Assembly (NCBI GenBank): GCA_001949185.1
Contig: BDGG01000003.1
Coordinates: forward strand, 2,711,158-2,775,157
From: Ramazzottius varieornatus
Taxonomy: Eukaryota; Tardigrada; Eutardigrada; Parachela; Ramazzottiidae
Length of the DNA stretch: 64,000 nt
Reading direction: 5' to 3'
Shown here in pieces: positions 34,528-46,244 of this stretch. Position 1 is the stretch's first letter; each line of letters begins with the position of its first letter. The notes beneath the pieces are model-generated. The model had not been told where the DNA came from and did not search any database. It saw only the letters and a program-made list of their open reading frames with translations. Position numbers and translations under genes: made by a program.

Positions 34528-36649
34528 TCACAACATGTAGGTTCGGCAGTACTTGGCTCTGCACATGCAGATGATCCTGCGGTTCGGCAAACTGCCCACT
34601 TCATAACCGTAGTCCCAAGCCTAAGAAACCGAAGGGCCGTCAGAAATCAGAACTAGTTGCGAGCATGCAAAAGAGCCTTACCAGTTCTTCGCCAGCTCCG
34701 ATGTTGCGGGCAGTGAAGAAAGCCACGTTGTAGATCTGGCCAGAAAACATTTCTCGCTGGATCACTTGGACGAAGACGTTTGGATCGCAAGAGTGATTCA
34801 TGAACCTACAACCAGACAGTCAATCATCAAGAACGGATAAGATGAGGCCAAAAGTTCAAGTCGCTTACCTGGCAATATTTCCGAATCTTCGACCATCGAG
34901 ATTCAAAAGCTCCGATTCTTCGTGCTCACCCTCTCCTTCCGCGATGCTATCGTCCTTACTGATGGCGCCCTTGAAGTCCAATGCCACCAGGTACTTATCA
35001 TGCTTCTCGGAGATCTCGCTATCCGCCACGACCTGGCCGTAATAGTAGGCCAGAAAAGTCCCTTTTGGGATGTCACATAGAGCCCTGCAACGAAAGAAAC
35101 GGAAGTCGTCATAGATATTCTCTGTGAGGGTACACGAGGAAGACCATTTGAAACTCACCTGACACCCCAGCCTTTGTCGGGGTAATTGTACAATATCAAG
35201 GGGAATGTAACCGTGTTCGTCGTCACTCTATTCAGACAGCTTGGTCCACACTTGCAGTTGTCATTGCATTCAACGATACTGGAACCAACACATCAGGGTG
35301 TCAACATTTGAGAAGTGGGCAAATGGACTGAACCAGATCGTTATCGCAAGTGGCGCACAATACCGGCCAACAACAACGAGACTGTGCGCCACTTGACAAA
35401 ACAACCGGGCTCGGGTCATTTGACGACGTTCCGACGTTCCGTTTCCTTTTTCAAATAAGATCTAGACAGTGTTGAGCAGTGAAACCTACTAGTTTTGTTT
35501 CCTCAAGAGACGTCCGTAGCAGTAGCCTCTCTCGTCTTCGTACATGTTGAAACACAAGCAGTTGACAGTGCACGTCCCCTGACAGCCACATCCTTCCGTT
35601 CGTTCGCTAATACCCTTCTCCTTCAGCAAACGAACCACCTTTTCCGACTTGGTGATCTTCTTGACGTACGAGAAGCTGTCGGGAAGACTGTCGCTGAAGC
35701 AATTGAAGATGGGATAGCGAGCGTAGGGCTTGTCCAGGATTTTCTTGGCCAGATCCTCGTCGAATCTTTTCACCTGCAAGACAAAAGCAACCTTTCACTT
35801 CCGAACGGATCAACTAAAGGAGTTTCGACGAAGAATAAATGCACAATCTTCACAAGAGAACCTTCCTGGGAGATCGCACTGACAAACTTACGGAATCTTT
35901 CTTGATGCAAAAACGATTCGTTAGTTCCACATCACCCTCGAATCTGCAAAACAGCAGCAAAAAAAATGTGCGGCTGTTATGGTTCGAGGCCAGTATTTTC
36001 GACATAGGATTAGCCTGTGGAATGCGAAAAGCACTTACGTGAAGACGGTGATGGGTACAATCGAGCCGACCAACATGAGGTAGTCGTAGACGTCCTTGAT
36101 GCAGTCCAGCTGCTTTCCACAAGGAGTAAAGTACGTGACCACCTTCTTCAAGTTCTTCTTCCCCTTACCGGTCGTCTTGACTTGTCGATACCACCCAAAG
36201 AGTAGCGGAAGAACCAACGGACTGTGTGCAGTGCGGATATACGCGTTCAAGGCCTGCTGACTTTCTCCAAGAGGACAAGCATTCGAGCAATCATGCGTTG
36301 TGTATTCATGCTTGGCATACACAGGATACTCCGACAGCTGCTTTGTAGCGATGAAACCGTGGTCGGGGTACTCTACTTCTCGTATGGAAACCAACGACTC
36401 GTCATCAGAGGCACTTGCTCGTTTAGCTTTGGCCAGTGGAACGACGAGGCCTCCGTCGGAAAAGGCACGTTTTAGTGGGACAGACTTTCCTGAAGGCTCG
36501 CCAGAACAGGACGACGCGCATACAACAGTGGAGGAAGGCTGCTTGGACATGCTGGTGTGAGAGCGCACTTCTATAACATGAGAGGTGGTGGGGAACGTGG
36601 AAGAGACATGATGGTCTTGAATGGCTTGCGGATGACTGCTTCCAGGCAT
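34528..36649 (-). CDS. SETDB-like histone H3K9 methyltransferase
   Basis: A nuclear lysine methyltransferase of the SETDB/eggless/MET-2 group. Seven exons, 36039-36649, 35892-35943, 35490-35773, 35159-35278, 34869-35084, 34682-34805 and 34528-34620, give 499 aa. It opens with a disordered basic region. A methyl-CpG-binding-like domain follows (PLLFGWYRQVKTTGKGKKN, then VTYFTPCGKQLDCI). The Cys-rich pre-SET zinc cluster has EGCGCQGTCTVNCLC and ECNDNCKCGPSCLNR. The SET domain has NYPDKGWGVRALCDIPKGTF, an acidic insertion (AEGEGEHEESE), NHSCDPNV, GEELAWDYGY and the post-SET Cys motif CMCRAKYC. The acidic insertion sits where SETDB SET domains are split. No Tudor domains were found, so it is shorter than SETDB1 and nearer SETDB2 in layout, unless further 5' exons exist. 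Start at ATG 36649 is uncertain; an acceptor-like CTTTAG lies just upstream. Confidence 0.85.
35311..35432. repeat. Nested-palindrome intron element, copy 3 (122 bp)
   Basis: In the SETDB-like intron 35279-35489. The outer arms AGAAGTGGGCAAATGG and CATTTGACGACGTTCC frame the inner stem AAGTGGCGCAC (35348) with GTGCGCCACTT (ends 35394). Confidence 0.85.
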
Positions 36650-37669
36650 CGCATACTTCGAACGAATCGAGTCGTCTTTCCTAAAGACAAGCAAAAATGC
36701 GATGGTGCAACCGTATCGAGAAGACAGAAGAAATGGCGTGCTACTTGCCAGGGAACAATCGCAACATACCTTTGGACTTTCGATATCGTTCAGCTGTTGC
36801 CTTTGATGTCCCTTTGCAGCCTTACAAACAGGATGGCAACGAAGGTCGTAGCTGTAGCAAGCACCTGCAAGGTGTTTCTTCCAGTCCCTGGATCAAACAC
36901 AACAGAGAGCGAACACGATGAGTTCTGGAAGAACGCAAATCAGGTAGAGCTAATTTAGACGGGAACGAACAACGTTTCAGTGAAAGTGCATGGATTCCAG
37001 CGTACGAAGAGTATGAATTCCAGTATTTCTCCTGTGGAAGCTGGAACTGGAAGGTTGGTTATGGAATACGATTGCGACAAGGTGACGTCAAGGCCCGTGA
37101 CGGCGCGACCCACGGAACAGTACGGTAGACTAGGCCCAGCCGCCCACGAGCCCACACGACCGGCTGCTTAATTTAACCGTTTTCAACAGAATGGTCTGGG
37201 CATGGGCGCCGCTCTGAATGGATGAACCATTCAACCAAAGTTCATTCACAGAAATCACGTGCTAAGACAGTGTTCACGTGAGTCATCGGCTTTCGGTTGC
37301 GCAATGGAGCTCGTGATGCACTGTCTGGCCTATGTTTTCGTTTTATCTTTTCCGGGAAAGAGTTCAAAAGACGGAAAGTAAGGCGCACTCGGGCCAAAGT
37401 CGAACATGTCCATTCTTCTCATCTAGAACGACCATCACGATTTATTTGTATCCTGAGGAAATAGCGTCATATCACGGATTCAAGGTAAGTGAGCAATGTC
37501 TGAGTGAGAATCGTTGTAGGTAATTTGCGCGACGGTAATGTAACATCCACCCGTTCACCGGCCGAAATACCAATGGAAACGGCCTTGTTGCAGTCGCGCT
37601 GCCGGAATAATCGCCACAGTTTGAAGAATATTATCCTTTTCGGAGAAATGACGGAGTCTGCTGTATACC
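36650..37669. other. Divergent spacer between SETDB-like and FNIP genes
   Basis: The 5' ends of two genes face away from each other here. It probably contains both promoters and perhaps 5' exons of either gene. No exon can be supported. Confidence 0.4.
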
Positions 37670-40600
37670 ATGTCTGTCTTCGCTAAATTGTTCAAGAAAA
37701 AGAAAGACAATGCTGCTGCAGCCGCTCAACAAGAGAGCAGTCTCGCCTTCGCGGACAGTTTGTCCGCATGGGACGATCCGTAAGTTTTACTGTGGGCAGC
37801 GATACTTGACTAATTGATAATTTCGCGCGTCCATATGGGAGCTCGGCAGAGTAACTCGGGGCAGATGACTTATTCAAGTGGCGCACGCTGACAGGCGATA
37901 ACACCGAGAACACGCGCCACTTGGACAAGCGATCTTGTCCAACTGGGTTGCCAAGCTCTAACGTGACAGAATTTCCTTGTGAATTTTGTTCATAATAAAC
38001 TGTGCCGTTCTTGTTACTCATCAGGTTACCTCCCGGAATCCCCTTCGATAAATCCCAGCTAAGGATAGTCGTCTTCCGCGAGTCGGAATATCGTGGACGT
38101 CAAGTTCTCTTCGATTCCGCCGCGCTCAAGGCATTCGCCCGAGAAAACAGCAATGATCCCGACATTGTACAGTCCATTTCTTCCCGTCGACCATCAGGCG
38201 CCAGCAGGCCGGCCGAAAACACGGGCAATAGTACCAGCTTGGATGAGCAACGAAGAGCTGTGGCTCAGGTAAATCGTTCAAGTGTGCAGAATTCCACTGT
38301 GCATTCATTTATTATGGCCAAATATGGTATACTGTACAGGAATGTTGTGTCTTTATTTAACTCGCAGCAACCTTCCTGCTTACTGCGGATATTCGTCATC
38401 GGTTGATGTAACATTTGAAGTGTTGTTTGCAGGTCATGAGGCAGAGCAGGTCCGATGTAAAGATGTTTGGCGAGATGATCTTCGGCTCGATTCCGATGAC
38501 AGTGCGGTCGGTAATTACCAAGGTCCACGAGCTCCGAAGTCCGCCGCAGTTGATGCTGACCAAACTTTACCCTGTCTTTGTTCCTGTGGCCAAGAACGGC
38601 GATGGGGGATCCCATGAGGTTGCGGCTTCACGCTTGTCCGAATCGCGCAGTTCCGTATCATCCGAAGACTCCGGTTCCATCCACAGTCCACCAGGCAATT
38701 CCCTCCTCTAGCCTTTGTCAAGTTTCTCCACATCCTTGCCATGTCTTGGGAGAACGAAGGCTCCATAATTCAGTCATCTGATTTGTTTGTTGTTTTTAGG
38801 CTTGGCGCATTCGACCATTCCGGAACGACTTCATCGTCGCTCCTCTGTCGGCCCTTCGCCTTCCCTGACACCATCGCACTCTTCCTCCAGCCTCTCCAGC
38901 TTACCTTTCTCCCCTCCCACGCCCTTCACCAATGGAGGTAGCAGCTTCCAGCGTAGGTATCAACGGCATCGAGTGACGAGCATCGATACCGGTGTCAAAG
39001 CCATGCTCAACGCAGACACGGAGAACGAAGCGAAGAATGGTTACCTTCGTGCCAAGAAAACTGTGATCGCCGTTGCATTTCTCATCTATCTCCCGGAATG
39101 TGACTTAATGTACAAAGAATCTTTCCATGAATTTTTCTTTACTCATACACCGCTGTTTGAGTATTCCCTGAATCTGTTCAAAGCGAGGCTGGAAGTGGCC
39201 TTGACGGAAAAGAGTGGCTTTAGAGAATGCACCACTGCAGCTTTCGAAGACTTTACGGAGACGCTAACAGGCTTCATCAGTGCACCGAGACTTCCACAAC
39301 CTCTGTGGCTAGTAATCGCCAACGAGAAAATCCTGGATGAGAGCTACATACCGGTGTTGAGGCTCAGGCTCGTCGATACCTTGGGCGCCCTTGTTGTTCA
39401 ACACGACACCAAAGAAACGCATTTGTGAGAATCTCACTCATTCTTTTCCTAGTTGAAACTTCAGAAGTTACTTGGTCTTGTGCAATCATGTCGTGTCTCG
39501 TCCTAGTTTCCTCTCGCGAGCTCTAACTGCGGTCCTGACAGGACATCTGGGCTGGATATCGACGGTTACGCCGTCCAACTCGCAAACGGCCAAGTACCGT
39601 CTGAAGCACGAACCTGGCTGGGCACAGCCCTTAGCCAAGTCCCACCCGTACAATCCGCTATGGGCACAGCTCGGGTAAGACTTTACTCATGAAACACAAA
39701 CTTTTGTCCAAGTATCAGGGATGGGACTTGTGACATTGAGTCTTGTACAGGGACATGTTTGGGTGTGTCGGCAGTCCATTGCGCCTCACAAAAACCGTTC
39801 TGGTTAGCAAGAACCCAAGTTTGCTCAACACGTATTTGCACGTCCTGGGATACTTCATCCGAACAAGCGATGTCTCGTTCCATCGGTTCGAACCAGTAAC
39901 GGCCCCAGGCAGTCAGGAACTGCCCGACATCGGCCTGCAGACTGCCACACCGCAAAAGACGCGTTTGAGACAGCATCAGTCCGGCGATAACCAACGCTCT
40001 GCTACTTGGATGAACAAGTTGAAGAGGACCAGCGGGACACGTTCGCGCTTAGCTTCCATGGACGACCAGCTCAAGTATGTACGAACAAAAGCTGAGACGC
40101 GCTGAGAGGCAGGAAACAAATTTCAGGAACCTGCATACTTCCGGTTGATGGTACATGTACGGCGTGATGTATGCAGGCTTAGTCATCTCTAGATTTCTTT
40201 TGTTCGGGTTGTTCAACGAGTGAAGAGAACATTTTGTTATCCTGGCAATCGAAATGTCGCTTTTTAGGTTGTGGGCCTCCAAGAATCCATCAGGTGCCTA
40301 CAGCTCGCAAGACAACCGCGACGCTCAGTCTGTCAAGAGTCTTTCACGTAATTCGACGGCCGAGAACTTTCCGGCACTAACTGGTAGCTATTCGATGGGT
40401 GGTTTGAGTGGTCTAGCCAGTCGGTCCTCCATTACCGAGGAGACTTCCGTCTTCTTCGAGTCTTCCACCGACGACGGCAAGCTACAGACCGTCTGTGAAG
40501 CGGCTGCTCAAATGTTCTCCAGTCACACCGAGTTCCGGCGGCGTCGGTACACGATGTTAGACCGACAGGACGCCTTCGAGCGAAGGGAGAAAGACATCAG

Positions 40601-41828
40601 TAACTTGATACAGAGTCTGCCGAAACAAGCACGGCAGAAAACCATCAGCATTAGCAAAGCCACGGAGAAACCAGCGGTCTTCGTGCTACAAGAAGCACCC
40701 ATATCGAAGTTCCAGGCGGCGGTGGTCAAAGAAAAGTTTAGCGATCAAGCATTCGAGAACTCGGCTTCCTTCGCGACGTCGCTGATGGCAGCACCGTCCA
40801 GCAAGTACATTCCGCACTTCGCCTTGCAAGGATGTGCCAGTATCGACATGGAAAATATCGCCCAAGACCTTCGAGTAGCTGCCGAGGTGAGCAACAGCGA
40901 AAACAATCTCTGGTTTAATGTTGACTACTTCAGAGACCAACACGAGTTAAGCTGTTGGTTGACTTTGTATGTAGCTGCATGAAAGTGTGCTATTATCGAA
41001 ATTATAAGACAAAGAATACCAACCTTTCATGGTCCTGTATAGTTCCGGTGCTCGTTGGATATATGATAGGATGTATGCGGGTGTGAAACTTGGTTGTAAT
41101 CGATTTCTGCTTCTCCAGAACGCGATTACGGATGAGCAATACACCGAAGCAGCCGCCATCGTCATCGACTTGGACAGTTTTACGGTCAAGATGGTGACAG
41201 CCACTGCAGCCCGTGGCGCGGACGGGATAATGATGCCTGCTGCTGACGAACGCAGAGCATCTGCCAGGGTCTTCGACTGCCATGCGTCGAATTTTATCAC
41301 CGTAACACTGGAGTCTTTCGAACACCTGTGGAGGTCCCGCACTATGCCAGAATTTGTGAGTACCTGTTGCAATGCTGGTTTAGAATATTGTTGCTCGGAC
41401 GTGGACTAACAGACTTTTGGCTATTTTAGTGCCTAATGTACCTCGAAGAGCGCTTACAGGAGCTATACGGAAGCAGCCGAACGATGACGACCTTCATCAG
41501 GCACCAGTCTACCGTTGACACCAAAGACATGATGGAGTTATTAGGGTACGTGGGATTATCGCAGTTTCATTTATCGACTTGACTGAGTTTGGGTGGTGGA
41601 AAGAGTCAGTTCGGCGCCAAGTTTCACAAACCTGCATACACGCTGCCTTGAAGTACTGTAACAAAATGTATCACGTTTGTGAGATGCGTTTGGTGTTCCC
41701 AACTGGGCTCTTGTCTCGCTTATAGGATGCTTTCTTTTCGTAGGCTCGATATGTCAGATTTCCCGCTGGCTCTTGCTGTAGGATCCACGCTAGCTCCAGA
41801 CCTAATAGCGGATCTCAGCTCCGCATGA
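37670..41828 (+). CDS. FNIP: Folliculin-interacting protein
   Basis: FNIP proteins bind folliculin and act with AMPK, mTORC1/RagC and Hsp90 in nutrient signalling. Ten exons, 37670-37779, 38025-38268, 38433-38673, 38800-39424, 39507-39674, 39751-40074, 40268-40886, 41119-41355, 41430-41545 and 41744-41828, give 922 aa with every phase consistent. The N-terminal part of the longin-type domain has PFDKSQLRIVVFRESEYRGR, then MFGEMIFGSIPM and HELRSPPQLMLTKLY. The middle has KKTVIAVAFLIY, FHEFFFTHTPLFE, LTAVLTGHLGWISTV and [20 protein letters not shown]. The C-terminal block has YIPHFALQG, AAIVIDLDSFTVKMV, CLMYLEERLQELYG and LAVGSTLAPDL. All match the FNIP1/FNIP2 family. The donor after exon 3 is the weak GTTCCA, set by phase. 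Confidence 0.95.
37839..37959. repeat. Nested-palindrome intron element, copy 4 (121 bp)
   Basis: In FNIP intron 1. The inner stem AAGTGGCGCAC (37876) pairs with CGCGCCACTTG (ends 37923). The outer arms GAGCTCGGCAGAGT and GGTTGCCAAGCTCT are visible. Confidence 0.8.
40105..40220. repeat. Intronic hairpin, CCTGCATAC family, copy 2
   Basis: In FNIP intron 6. CAGGAACCTGCATAC pairs with GATGTATGCAGGC across a loop of about 35 bp. Flanking AAACAAAT and ATTTCTTTTG extend the pairing. Confidence 0.7.
41603..41700. repeat. Intronic hairpin, CCTGCATAC family, copy 3
   Basis: In FNIP intron 9. GCGCCAAGTTTCACAAAC pairs with GTTTGTGAGATGCGTTTGGT. CCTGCATAC follows the left arm as in copies 1 and 2. Confidence 0.6.
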
Positions 41829-42487
41829 GTGGATGTTGAAGATTTTACCGTTTCACAGTAACCCAAAGTCTGTTCGACATTCGACGAACCGGTGTGATAT
41901 CGTCTTTTCGTGGCCGAATCCTCCCAGCTCAAGAGCGTTGGAATGTGTACCTTCAGTTGTCTACGCACAAAACAGAATTCTATTCTGTTAAATATGATAT
42001 CGTTGTTGGAAGTTCTTCAGTTTGTAATTATTCTTACTGTTTGTTTGAATCAAAATGTTAAACTGTACATGGTTTTATTCACTAAGTTTGTTTGGTTGTG
42101 AAGGTTTGAATTTTATTTTATGTCGTATTGTCTTGCTCACAACAGAAGCCAAATATGTAGCAAAGAAGGAATGCTCAACGTTTAGACATGTAAAAAGTTC
42201 TCTTGTGTGTAAAGATTTCAAACATAACAGACGGTGTCGAAAAACTGCCCCGATGAACGTGCGCATTTGTTGCAGTTTACAAAAAATGAGAAATCTTTTT
42301 TCAGAAATACAGAATATAATGCAGCCTGGATCTCGGCTCTTCTGTGACCCACAAAAGAAGTTCAAGCTATTTATTACATCGAAAATTTTGTTTTTTCCTC
42401 GTTCTTTTGAAGTTTCTCTCATAGAAGATTCAGAAGTCTATGGCAGAATTAACATCAGATGACCTACTCCCGAAATCTTGAGTTCTG
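41829..42487. other. Shared 3' flank of FNIP and borealin-like genes
   Basis: No gene recognised. A/T-rich 3' sequence between converging genes. Confidence 0.4.
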
Positions 42488-43478
42488 TTAGACTTCATCT
42501 GCAACGGGAAAGTTCTCGCCCTTCCTTAAAGCCAGCCTGAGCTTCTTGCTGTCCGGAACGATCACAGGACTTCCGTTTTCCGAGTAGACCAGTTCACCAA
42601 TGCGGCCCGGTCTTGGCTGGGTATTCTTTATGCCGGTAGTCATGAACTTGGGTGCAGGACGATTGACGGCGAAATGAGGAGTGGTGATCGACGGACGTCG
42701 GTACTGCATCTTCAGGCCGCTTTTCCTCTTCCGGTGCCTGCGTCATACATCAAACATCTAACTATGACCGTTACCTGTTTGAACAGTGTTCGTGCGATTT
42801 CTGGTAGTAGTGTACCTCAGAGGGATCTTGATGGCTACGGGTAGTTCACTGCTGGGAACGACATGGTCCGCTACATGACCTTCTGGCATTACCTGCGGTT
42901 CCTTTGCCTCTACAAAAACAGCCAAACTATTCGCATAGCTTCCCCGCGGATATCGAGATCCATCTGTTCGAGATCGTTGCTTGAGTAGGGAAAGTAAGAA
43001 ATATTATACTGTACCTTGAGTTTTGAGAAAATCTTCCATTTCGGAGCACGTCATATCCAGCTGCTCCATCGTAAACTGATTACACTGACGGTGGAAAAAT
43101 TCTTCTTCTTGGCTATCAAGCTGCTTTAGTTCTTCTTGCTTCAAAGCAGCGGTCCGCAGCACTTCAGAAACGGAGAAAGATACAGAACCACGAATGTTTG
43201 GCAGAAGCTGCAGCAGAACTTACTTTCACTATCCAACGTTCGCGAGAACGACTCGTATTCTCTAAGGAGATTGCGCTTATTTCCGACGTCCGGAGCACCG
43301 ACTGGCGTCTGTTCCTTGAGCCTGGAATAAAGGAGCGCCTAGTTGACACGGTGATTCTGAACAGATTCTTCAGGTCTATATTGAACGGAACCGGAATAGA
43401 CTGTGGCTGTCCTTACCGCTTAGCGCTGGACTTTACTCTGGTGCCTTTGGTCGTCTTTCTGGTCGTACGTCCAACCAT
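42488..43478 (-). CDS. CDCA8: Borealin-like chromosomal passenger complex subunit
   Basis: Borealin binds INCENP and survivin and helps place Aurora B on centromeres. Five exons, 43417-43478, 43224-43321, 43015-43161, 42816-42909 and 42488-42737, give 216 aa, all in phase. The N-terminus is short and basic (MVGRTTRKTTKGTRVKSSAK). A helical region follows: LLREYESFSRTLDSEMLRTA and onward to HRQCNQFTMEQLDMTCSEME, where borealin forms the three-helix bundle. A basic linker (RHRKRKSG) leads to the C-terminal domain, where GELVYSENGSPVIVPDSKKL resembles the borealin dimer-domain segment with NGSP. Length is near the lower end of the family. Similarity is modest, so the call rests on layout and the C-terminal motif. 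Confidence 0.6.
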
Positions 43479-43489
43479 CCTGGACGGTT

Positions 43490-43750
43490 ATGAGCTACAA
43501 AAGTATCACGGTGAGGAACTCTGAGCACGGTGCTGTTCCACAGGCCAGCGAAGAGGATCACGGTGACTCCAGACACCAAAGACTCCAGATTATGTACAAA
43601 ACGAAACCAATCAGCCTGGAATCAGTTAACGTCCACGTGAGGGATCTGGGGGCTTATCCAGTAATCTCAACCAACGACGCACTGTCTCGATGTCAGATGG
43701 CTGAGCTTGCTCAACGGGAAGAGGTGCAGTTCATCAACAGATCTTTCTGA
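43490..43750 (+). CDS. Possible small protein, 86 aa
   Basis: An intact frame from an ATG 11 bp beyond the borealin-like start codon, on the opposite strand. Polar, without membrane segments or motifs that I recognise. It would need a bidirectional promoter of nearly no length, so it may instead be 5' leader sequence or chance. Confidence 0.2.
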   Translation: MSYKSITVRNSEHGAVPQASEEDHGDSRHQRLQIMYKTKPISLESVNVHVRDLGAYPVISTNDALSRCQMAELAQREEVQFINRSF

Positions 43751-44350
43751 TCAAACAAGATGAACAAAAAGTCTGGAAGAGAAAGCGTCAAAGCGGACCG
43801 CATCAAGCCAGTTGGGTCGGTTATCCGGGTTAGGTAACATGTTTGTTAACCAGATTCGATCAGAGCAAAGCCAGCCTAATCCGACCAGCCCGGAAACCGG
43901 ATCTACGGTTCACCATAACAGAGGCGCATATGGACTCGGTCAGCCCAAGCCAGAGCCGCTGGTGCGACTTGTGTCAAGCCGACCAGTTAATTCCCTTGTC
44001 AGTCCGGTCAACCGAATAAGTTCGACAGCTCACATCCTCTGCTTGATTGGCTTGTCAGACTGATTGAGGGCGACGAAAGCACAACAACCTGCTCCTAAGT
44101 CCTAATAGCAATGTTCGGCAGGTGAACATTCCGTGCTACTCAGCATGGCTCGCCATAGCATGGTAAAGACCCGAAATGGTTCGATTGATGAGATTCAATC
44201 GGGGTACCAGAATGTTTACCTGCCGAACACTGCCTAACAGACTTAACTTACTGTGGATCTGATCTAAGTAATTTTTCCCCGTTTCTTCTCCTAGGTTGGG
44301 CGACAGCTTTGTCTCTCAAAGAGCAGCAGGAGTAAGTGGTTTCAAGAAGA
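43751..44350. other. Upstream region of NDUFB4, holding a MITE
   Basis: No gene is supported; an open frame at 43812-44063 has no similarity. A palindromic element sits at 44112-44229. Confidence 0.4.
44112..44229. mobile_element. MITE-like element, 118 bp
   Basis: The ends TGTTCGGCAGGTGAACATTC and GAATGTTTACCTGCCGAACA are reverse complements with one mismatch. No open frame. A separate family from the intron elements. Confidence 0.8.
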
Positions 44351-45363
44351 ATGTCGGGAGGCTCCGGCCCGCCAGCTGTGCGGAACTGGTCGCTGCCAGA
44401 GCAGTACAACTTATCGGATCATGAATTGCGCAAAGTCGAGCAGCGAGCTGAACGACGATGGGCTTTGAAGCAGGAGTATCAGCGCATCCTGTTCAATCCT
44501 TACAACAGCATCAAAGCCGAAGGCGGTACGCCGGTAAGATCTGGCTAACGGTCTGCTCGGCACAGGCAGTGGTAGGTTAACGGGAGCTTGTTTTCGTTGC
44601 AGTTTGATCCTGCGATTCAACGATTCACCTCGACGAGAGCTGATTACTACCACTACTTCAAGCCAAACAGGAAGAACTTCACCGTTTTCGCCTGCGTGTA
44701 TCTGATACCCGTCGCAACATGGTGCTGGTACATCCACAGAAAAGCCGTAAGCTCGTAGTACGATAACATTTTAGGGACATAAGAAAGAAGTCTGCTGGAA
44801 TGAGACGACTTTTGTGTTGCTTGCTACTTCAGCGTTCTCGTGGAGGGAAGTGCTGGTGTGACAAATGCTTTGCGGTTGTGACTTGGGATTGTAGTGAACC
44901 TGCTCGCCGTCGTTCGATCTCGTGGGATGGCAGGGTTGCTGATTGTTCTGGAAGAGTCAGGGTAAAGCGTCAGATTCGCCCGTGGCCGCCTTACGATCTT
45001 CCAGAGCCTGAAGCTCGACGTTTAATTTGCCAGAAAGAGGCCTTATTGTGCATGTCGTGATCGTAGCATTGAACGTTAGTTTACACAAGCTTGATCCAGC
45101 GTAATGTGAGACGTGGGCAAATGGTTTGAGCCAGATTGGTTTTCCCAGTGGCGCACATTTCCAGCCATTAACAATGAAAACGTGCGCCACCGGAGAAGAC
45201 AGTCTGGTCCAGTTCCTTTGCCCACGTTCCAGTTCATTCTACAATTAAGACACCAAGAGGGATTTCCGAAAAGTTACCTATGCGGTTGTTTTTGCAGTTC
45301 GCGTTTGATCAGAAGGTCCGACGTGGAGAGATTCCTTGGAGGTACAGGATGAAGACAATCTGA
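44351..45363 (+). CDS. NDUFB4: NADH dehydrogenase 1 beta subcomplex subunit 4
   Basis: Accessory membrane-arm subunit of mitochondrial complex I. Three exons, 44351-44533, 44603-44746 and 45298-45363, give 130 aa, the usual family length. LPEQYNLSDHELRKVEQRAE and LKQEYQRILFNP match the N-terminal NDUFB4 helix, and RADYYHYFKPNRKNFTVFAC leads into one membrane span (FACVYLIPVATWCWYI). The protein ends in a short basic tail. Intron 2 (551 bp) is long for this window and holds a nested-palindrome element. Confidence 0.9.
45109..45230. repeat. Nested-palindrome intron element, copy 5 (122 bp, best preserved)
   Basis: In NDUFB4 intron 2. The outer arms AGACGTGGGCAAATGG and CCTTTGCCCACGTTCC are almost exact inverted repeats. 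The inner stem AGTGGCGCAC (45147) pairs with GTGCGCCAC (ends 45190) around CCAGCCATTAACAATGAAAA. Confidence 0.9.
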
Positions 45364-45735
45364 TCAGCCAGCAGGTTAGCTGTCTACGGTGGATACCCTC
45401 AGAAGTTTGGTTGGCAGTTTGAAGCATTTGGCTAAAGGAGGCAGTTGAGACTGTTTCCGTGTGAAACCCTGAAGGATGTGTTCGTGGCAACTCTTCTTTA
45501 CTTGAAGACGAAGCCCATGCTGGCTGATCGCGAGGTCACGCCTATTGTTTTACCGTAAAAAGGTTGCAAAACATAATAAAATACTGTGTGCATTATCACT
45601 TCTAACCATAAATTCAAGAGGTTGACTTTAAACGTTTCTTGGCATGCGTTGTCCCTCGGTTTTTTTCTTGCTCGGGAAAGAAGTCTCCTTGAGGAGAATC
45701 TCGCACAAGGCTTCATAATCCCGATTCGTGTGTAT

Positions 45736-46244
45736 TCAAGAGCTGCACCGCGATGTAGCAGGAAAAATTTCAGCATAGAGTCGATCATCCTGTGAGAAAG
45801 GAGTCTATTAGGCAGCCATAAAGCAAAAGCGTACCGATCGTTTTATCGTTATGCAAGAGGTGGTTGACTCTGCAACTTACCAAGGTCAACTCGCCAATGC
45901 AGTATTTTTCCAGGGTCTTTATCGCCTCTCTGGAATGTCCTTTGTCAAAAAAGGCAGATGTGGCGTCATAACCAGCAAATTCCAGAATAATTTCGGCGCC
46001 TCCAGGATGCTGGAAGATTCCAAATGCCCGATCATACAAGTAGCGTATGGAAAGAATACAGTAATTGGGATGTGTGGTGTATATGACTTATTACCTCAGC
46101 AAGATAATCCGTAATATCATAGATCTTGTTCCTGATAGTTATCCAGCATGAAGAGTAGTGGCTATGCATGGAGACTTCCTTTAGCGAATACTGCGTTGTG
46201 CTGGCGGAACGGATGGTACCATCATTGGGCGATATGTTTTCCAT
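45736..46244 (-). CDS. Cytochrome b5, short soluble form
   Basis: A small heme protein that carries electrons to desaturases and other oxygenases. Three exons, 46095-46244, 45881-46009 and 45736-45789, give 110 aa. YSLKEVSMHSHYSSCWITIR and IYDITDYLAEHPGGAE match the family. The two heme-ligand His are in HPGG and in DKGHSREA. The fold ends with CIGELTL. After that only about 17 residues follow (DDRLYAEIFPATSRCSS), so there is no C-terminal membrane anchor, unlike microsomal or mitochondrial b5. Either this is a soluble form or a last exon was missed. Start at ATG 46244. Confidence 0.9.
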
